A stretch of 64,000 nt of DNA from the NCBI GenBank assembly GCA_017511205.1, contig JAFWLE010000010.1, forward strand, positions 1-64,000. Reading direction: 5' to 3'. Origin of the DNA: Candidatus Saccharimonadota bacterium. GTDB lineage: Bacteria; Patescibacteriota; Saccharimonadia; Saccharimonadales; Saccharimonadaceae. Shown piece after piece: positions 62,775-64,000 of this stretch (position 1 is its first letter; each line of letters begins with the position of its first letter). The position numbers and the translations under genes were made by a program. The notes beneath the pieces were generated by a model. The model was not told the origin of the DNA and did not search any database. It saw only the letters and a program-made list of their open reading frames with translations.

Positions 62775-63977
62775 TCACTTCGCACCTTCGCCCTTTAAAA
62801 CCACCGCAATCGTCTTAAAGAAAATCGAAAGGTCCAGTGCCAAAGACCAATTTCTCACGTAATAAATATCCAGCGCTCTTCTTTCTTCAAACGAAATATC
62901 CCGTCTGCCAGACACCTGTGCAAAACCAGTCAAACCCGATTTTACCGTCAAAATTAACGATCGATCACCATAATCTCTCAGCTCCCCCGGTAATAGCGCT
63001 CGTGGCCCAATCAACGAAATATCTCCCTTCAAAATATTAAATAGCTGCGGCAACTCATCTAGTGAAGTCTTTCGGATAAACCGCCCAATTTTCGTAATCC
63101 GCGGGTCATTCTTCATATAATCACCATTTTTACGATATTTCTTAATTAATTCCGGCTTCCCCATTTTCGCAAATGCCTCGTCTGCCGTCATGCCACTATA
63201 TTCCGCCTTCATCGACCGGAATTTATAGCATTTAAATTTTCGATTGTATTGCGTCAATCTTTCGTCCACATAGAGCGGTGAATGTTCAATATCCGATAGT
63301 TTCAAAACCAGCCAAATAACCGCCATCGGAATAGCTGTAATTATAATTGAGATCAGAGAAAACAAGAAATCAAACGTCCGCTTGATCATTGCATTCATAC
63401 CGATAAGCGGTGTCGTCACCACCATCACCGCCGGCGTATTACCAATTAACTCCAACTCGCCAAAATGCGATGAAAGCGCCGTTTCCGAAGGCACAAAATA
63501 ATATTCCATGTGATTTAATATTGTTTGACGATATACATATTCAGTCTGTTTTTCGTCCGTTTGAAAAATCGCATCCGTTCGCGTTTTTTTCAAAGCCTCC
63601 TTCAGCGAAGAAAACTGCTTTTTTCGTAAATCCTCCGGAATAAACCGTTTCGCCGCCACAATCCCAGCCAACCTATAACCACATTCCGGCGTCGAAGCAA
63701 TAAAGTCCGCTAGATATCCCGTATTTTTATGATTCCCAATAATAATCACCCGTTTGACACCATAATCATTTCTAAAAATCAACCTGATCACGAATCTTAC
63801 AATCACCCTTTCCAGCAGCAAAAAAACAAACGATAATATGACTGCCGTGAGCGCCATTATCCTCACTGGGAAAACATCTTGCTCTGTGAAAAACCCATAC
63901 ACAATCAATGCTGCTACCGACAGTATTGCCGCTAGCATCAATCTCCCCCGTTCTGGCAATCTCGAACGATTAATCAC
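62775..63977 (-). CDS. undecaprenyl-phosphate sugar transferase (initiating glycosyltransferase), 5' end outside the window
   Basis: At least 400 aa. N-terminal membrane helices (four or so) and a CoA-binding-like Rossmann region (VKRVIIIGNHKNTGYL), then the PF02397-type catalytic domain: RTFDFLFSLISI, YKFRSMKAEYSG, RKTSLDELPQLFNILKGDISLIGPRAL and SGLTGFAQVSGRRD. It loads the first sugar phosphate on undecaprenyl phosphate and starts the glycan chain. A GTG at 63977 is the first possible start but the frame stays open to the window edge, so the true start is probably outside. 13 bp separate it from the GT4 gene. Confidence 0.93.
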   Translation of the reverse strand: MINRSRLPERGRLMLAAILSVAALIVYGFFTEQDVFPVRIMALTAVILSFVFLLLERVIVRFVIRLIFRNDYGVKRVIIIGNHKNTGYLADFIASTPECGYRLAGIVAAKRFIPEDLRKKQFSSLKEALKKTRTDAIFQTDEKQTEYVYRQTILNHMEYYFVPSETALSSHFGELELIGNTPAVMVVTTPLIGMNAMIKRTFDFLFSLISIIITAIPMAVIWLVLKLSDIEHSPLYVDERLTQYNRKFKCYKFRSMKAEYSGMTADEAFAKMGKPELIKKYRKNGDYMKNDPRITKIGRFIRKTSLDELPQLFNILKGDISLIGPRALLPGELRDYGDRSLILTVKSGLTGFAQVSGRRDISFEERRALDIYYVRNWSLALDLSIFFKTIAVVLKGEGAK

Positions 63978-64000
63978 AATCGATTTTTTATAAAGTCCAA

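Overview
The window looks like one chromosomal segment of a streamlined Patescibacteria/CPR genome, most likely Candidatus Saccharibacteria (TM7). The evidence is tight gene packing, type IV pilin genes next to a ComEC-type DNA channel, many cysteine-poor tandem-repeat surface proteins, and many -10-only promoters with TATAAT 6-9 nt from the start codon (leaderless mRNAs). The standard genetic code fits (TGA is used as stop). The lineage is inferred from gene content, not from a marker tree.

Layout. 1-8.6 kb: initiator tRNA, three type IV pilin-like genes, an FtsB-like divisome protein, tRNA-Ile(UAU), small and membrane hypotheticals, a DsbA-like thioredoxin, a CBS protein and aspS. 8.6-18.3 kb: an accessory island with two tandem large serine recombinases, an HTH/zinc-finger protein and a complete diversity-generating retroelement (DGR). 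The DGR has a secreted target protein with variable repeat VR, a template repeat TR 623 bp downstream, a reverse transcriptase and an Avd-like accessory protein. The island abuts tRNA-Arg(UCU). 18.4-26 kb: methyltransferase, pilB, a membrane-anchored Clp ATPase, a DUF1846 protein and tRNA-Ser. 26-34.9 kb: zinc-ribbon membrane proteins (one a C11 protease), YebC, a repeat-tailed membrane protein, ComEC, a VanY-like peptidase, malic enzyme and two tRNA-Arg. 35-54.6 kb: a 1061-aa surface protein with an SGNH-like domain, tRNA-Met, a pilin, ruvB, CIRCE-dnaK, and a 3699-aa giant surface protein. 54.7-64 kb: Pta-like protein, glmM and GNAT in an overlapping operon, then on the minus strand a surface-displayed metallo-beta-lactamase protein, O-antigen ligase, a GT4 glycosyltransferase and an initiating sugar transferase (cut by the window edge).

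Two systems stand out. First, the DGR: 30 VR/TR differences in the coding part, every one at a TR adenine, converting 19 Asn/Lys codons in a C-type-lectin/FISUMP-like domain. RT and accessory protein lie on the strand opposite VR and TR, the accessory protein appears to fuse a MutS-domain-I-like region to an Avd-like bundle, and the TR is preceded by a structured leader with its own -10 box. Second, a family of palindromic elements. Four tRNA genes carry a second copy of their own 3' end 70-180 bp downstream, with hairpins (loop CTTG) and usually an inverted copy of the T-arm in between. Three copies share a 58-62 nt core with conserved single-stranded segments and covarying stems, and one of these is inserted in frame inside the GT4 glycosyltransferase gene. 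A second, unrelated-looking nested palindrome lies in frame in the neighbouring O-antigen ligase gene.

The surface proteins, including the DGR target, the 3699-aa protein, the SGNH protein and the metallo-beta-lactamase protein, appear to share an N-terminal beta-rich module. Together with pili, ComEC and the glycan genes this fits an epibiont-type cell surface in which one FISUMP-bearing protein is hypermutated by the DGR.
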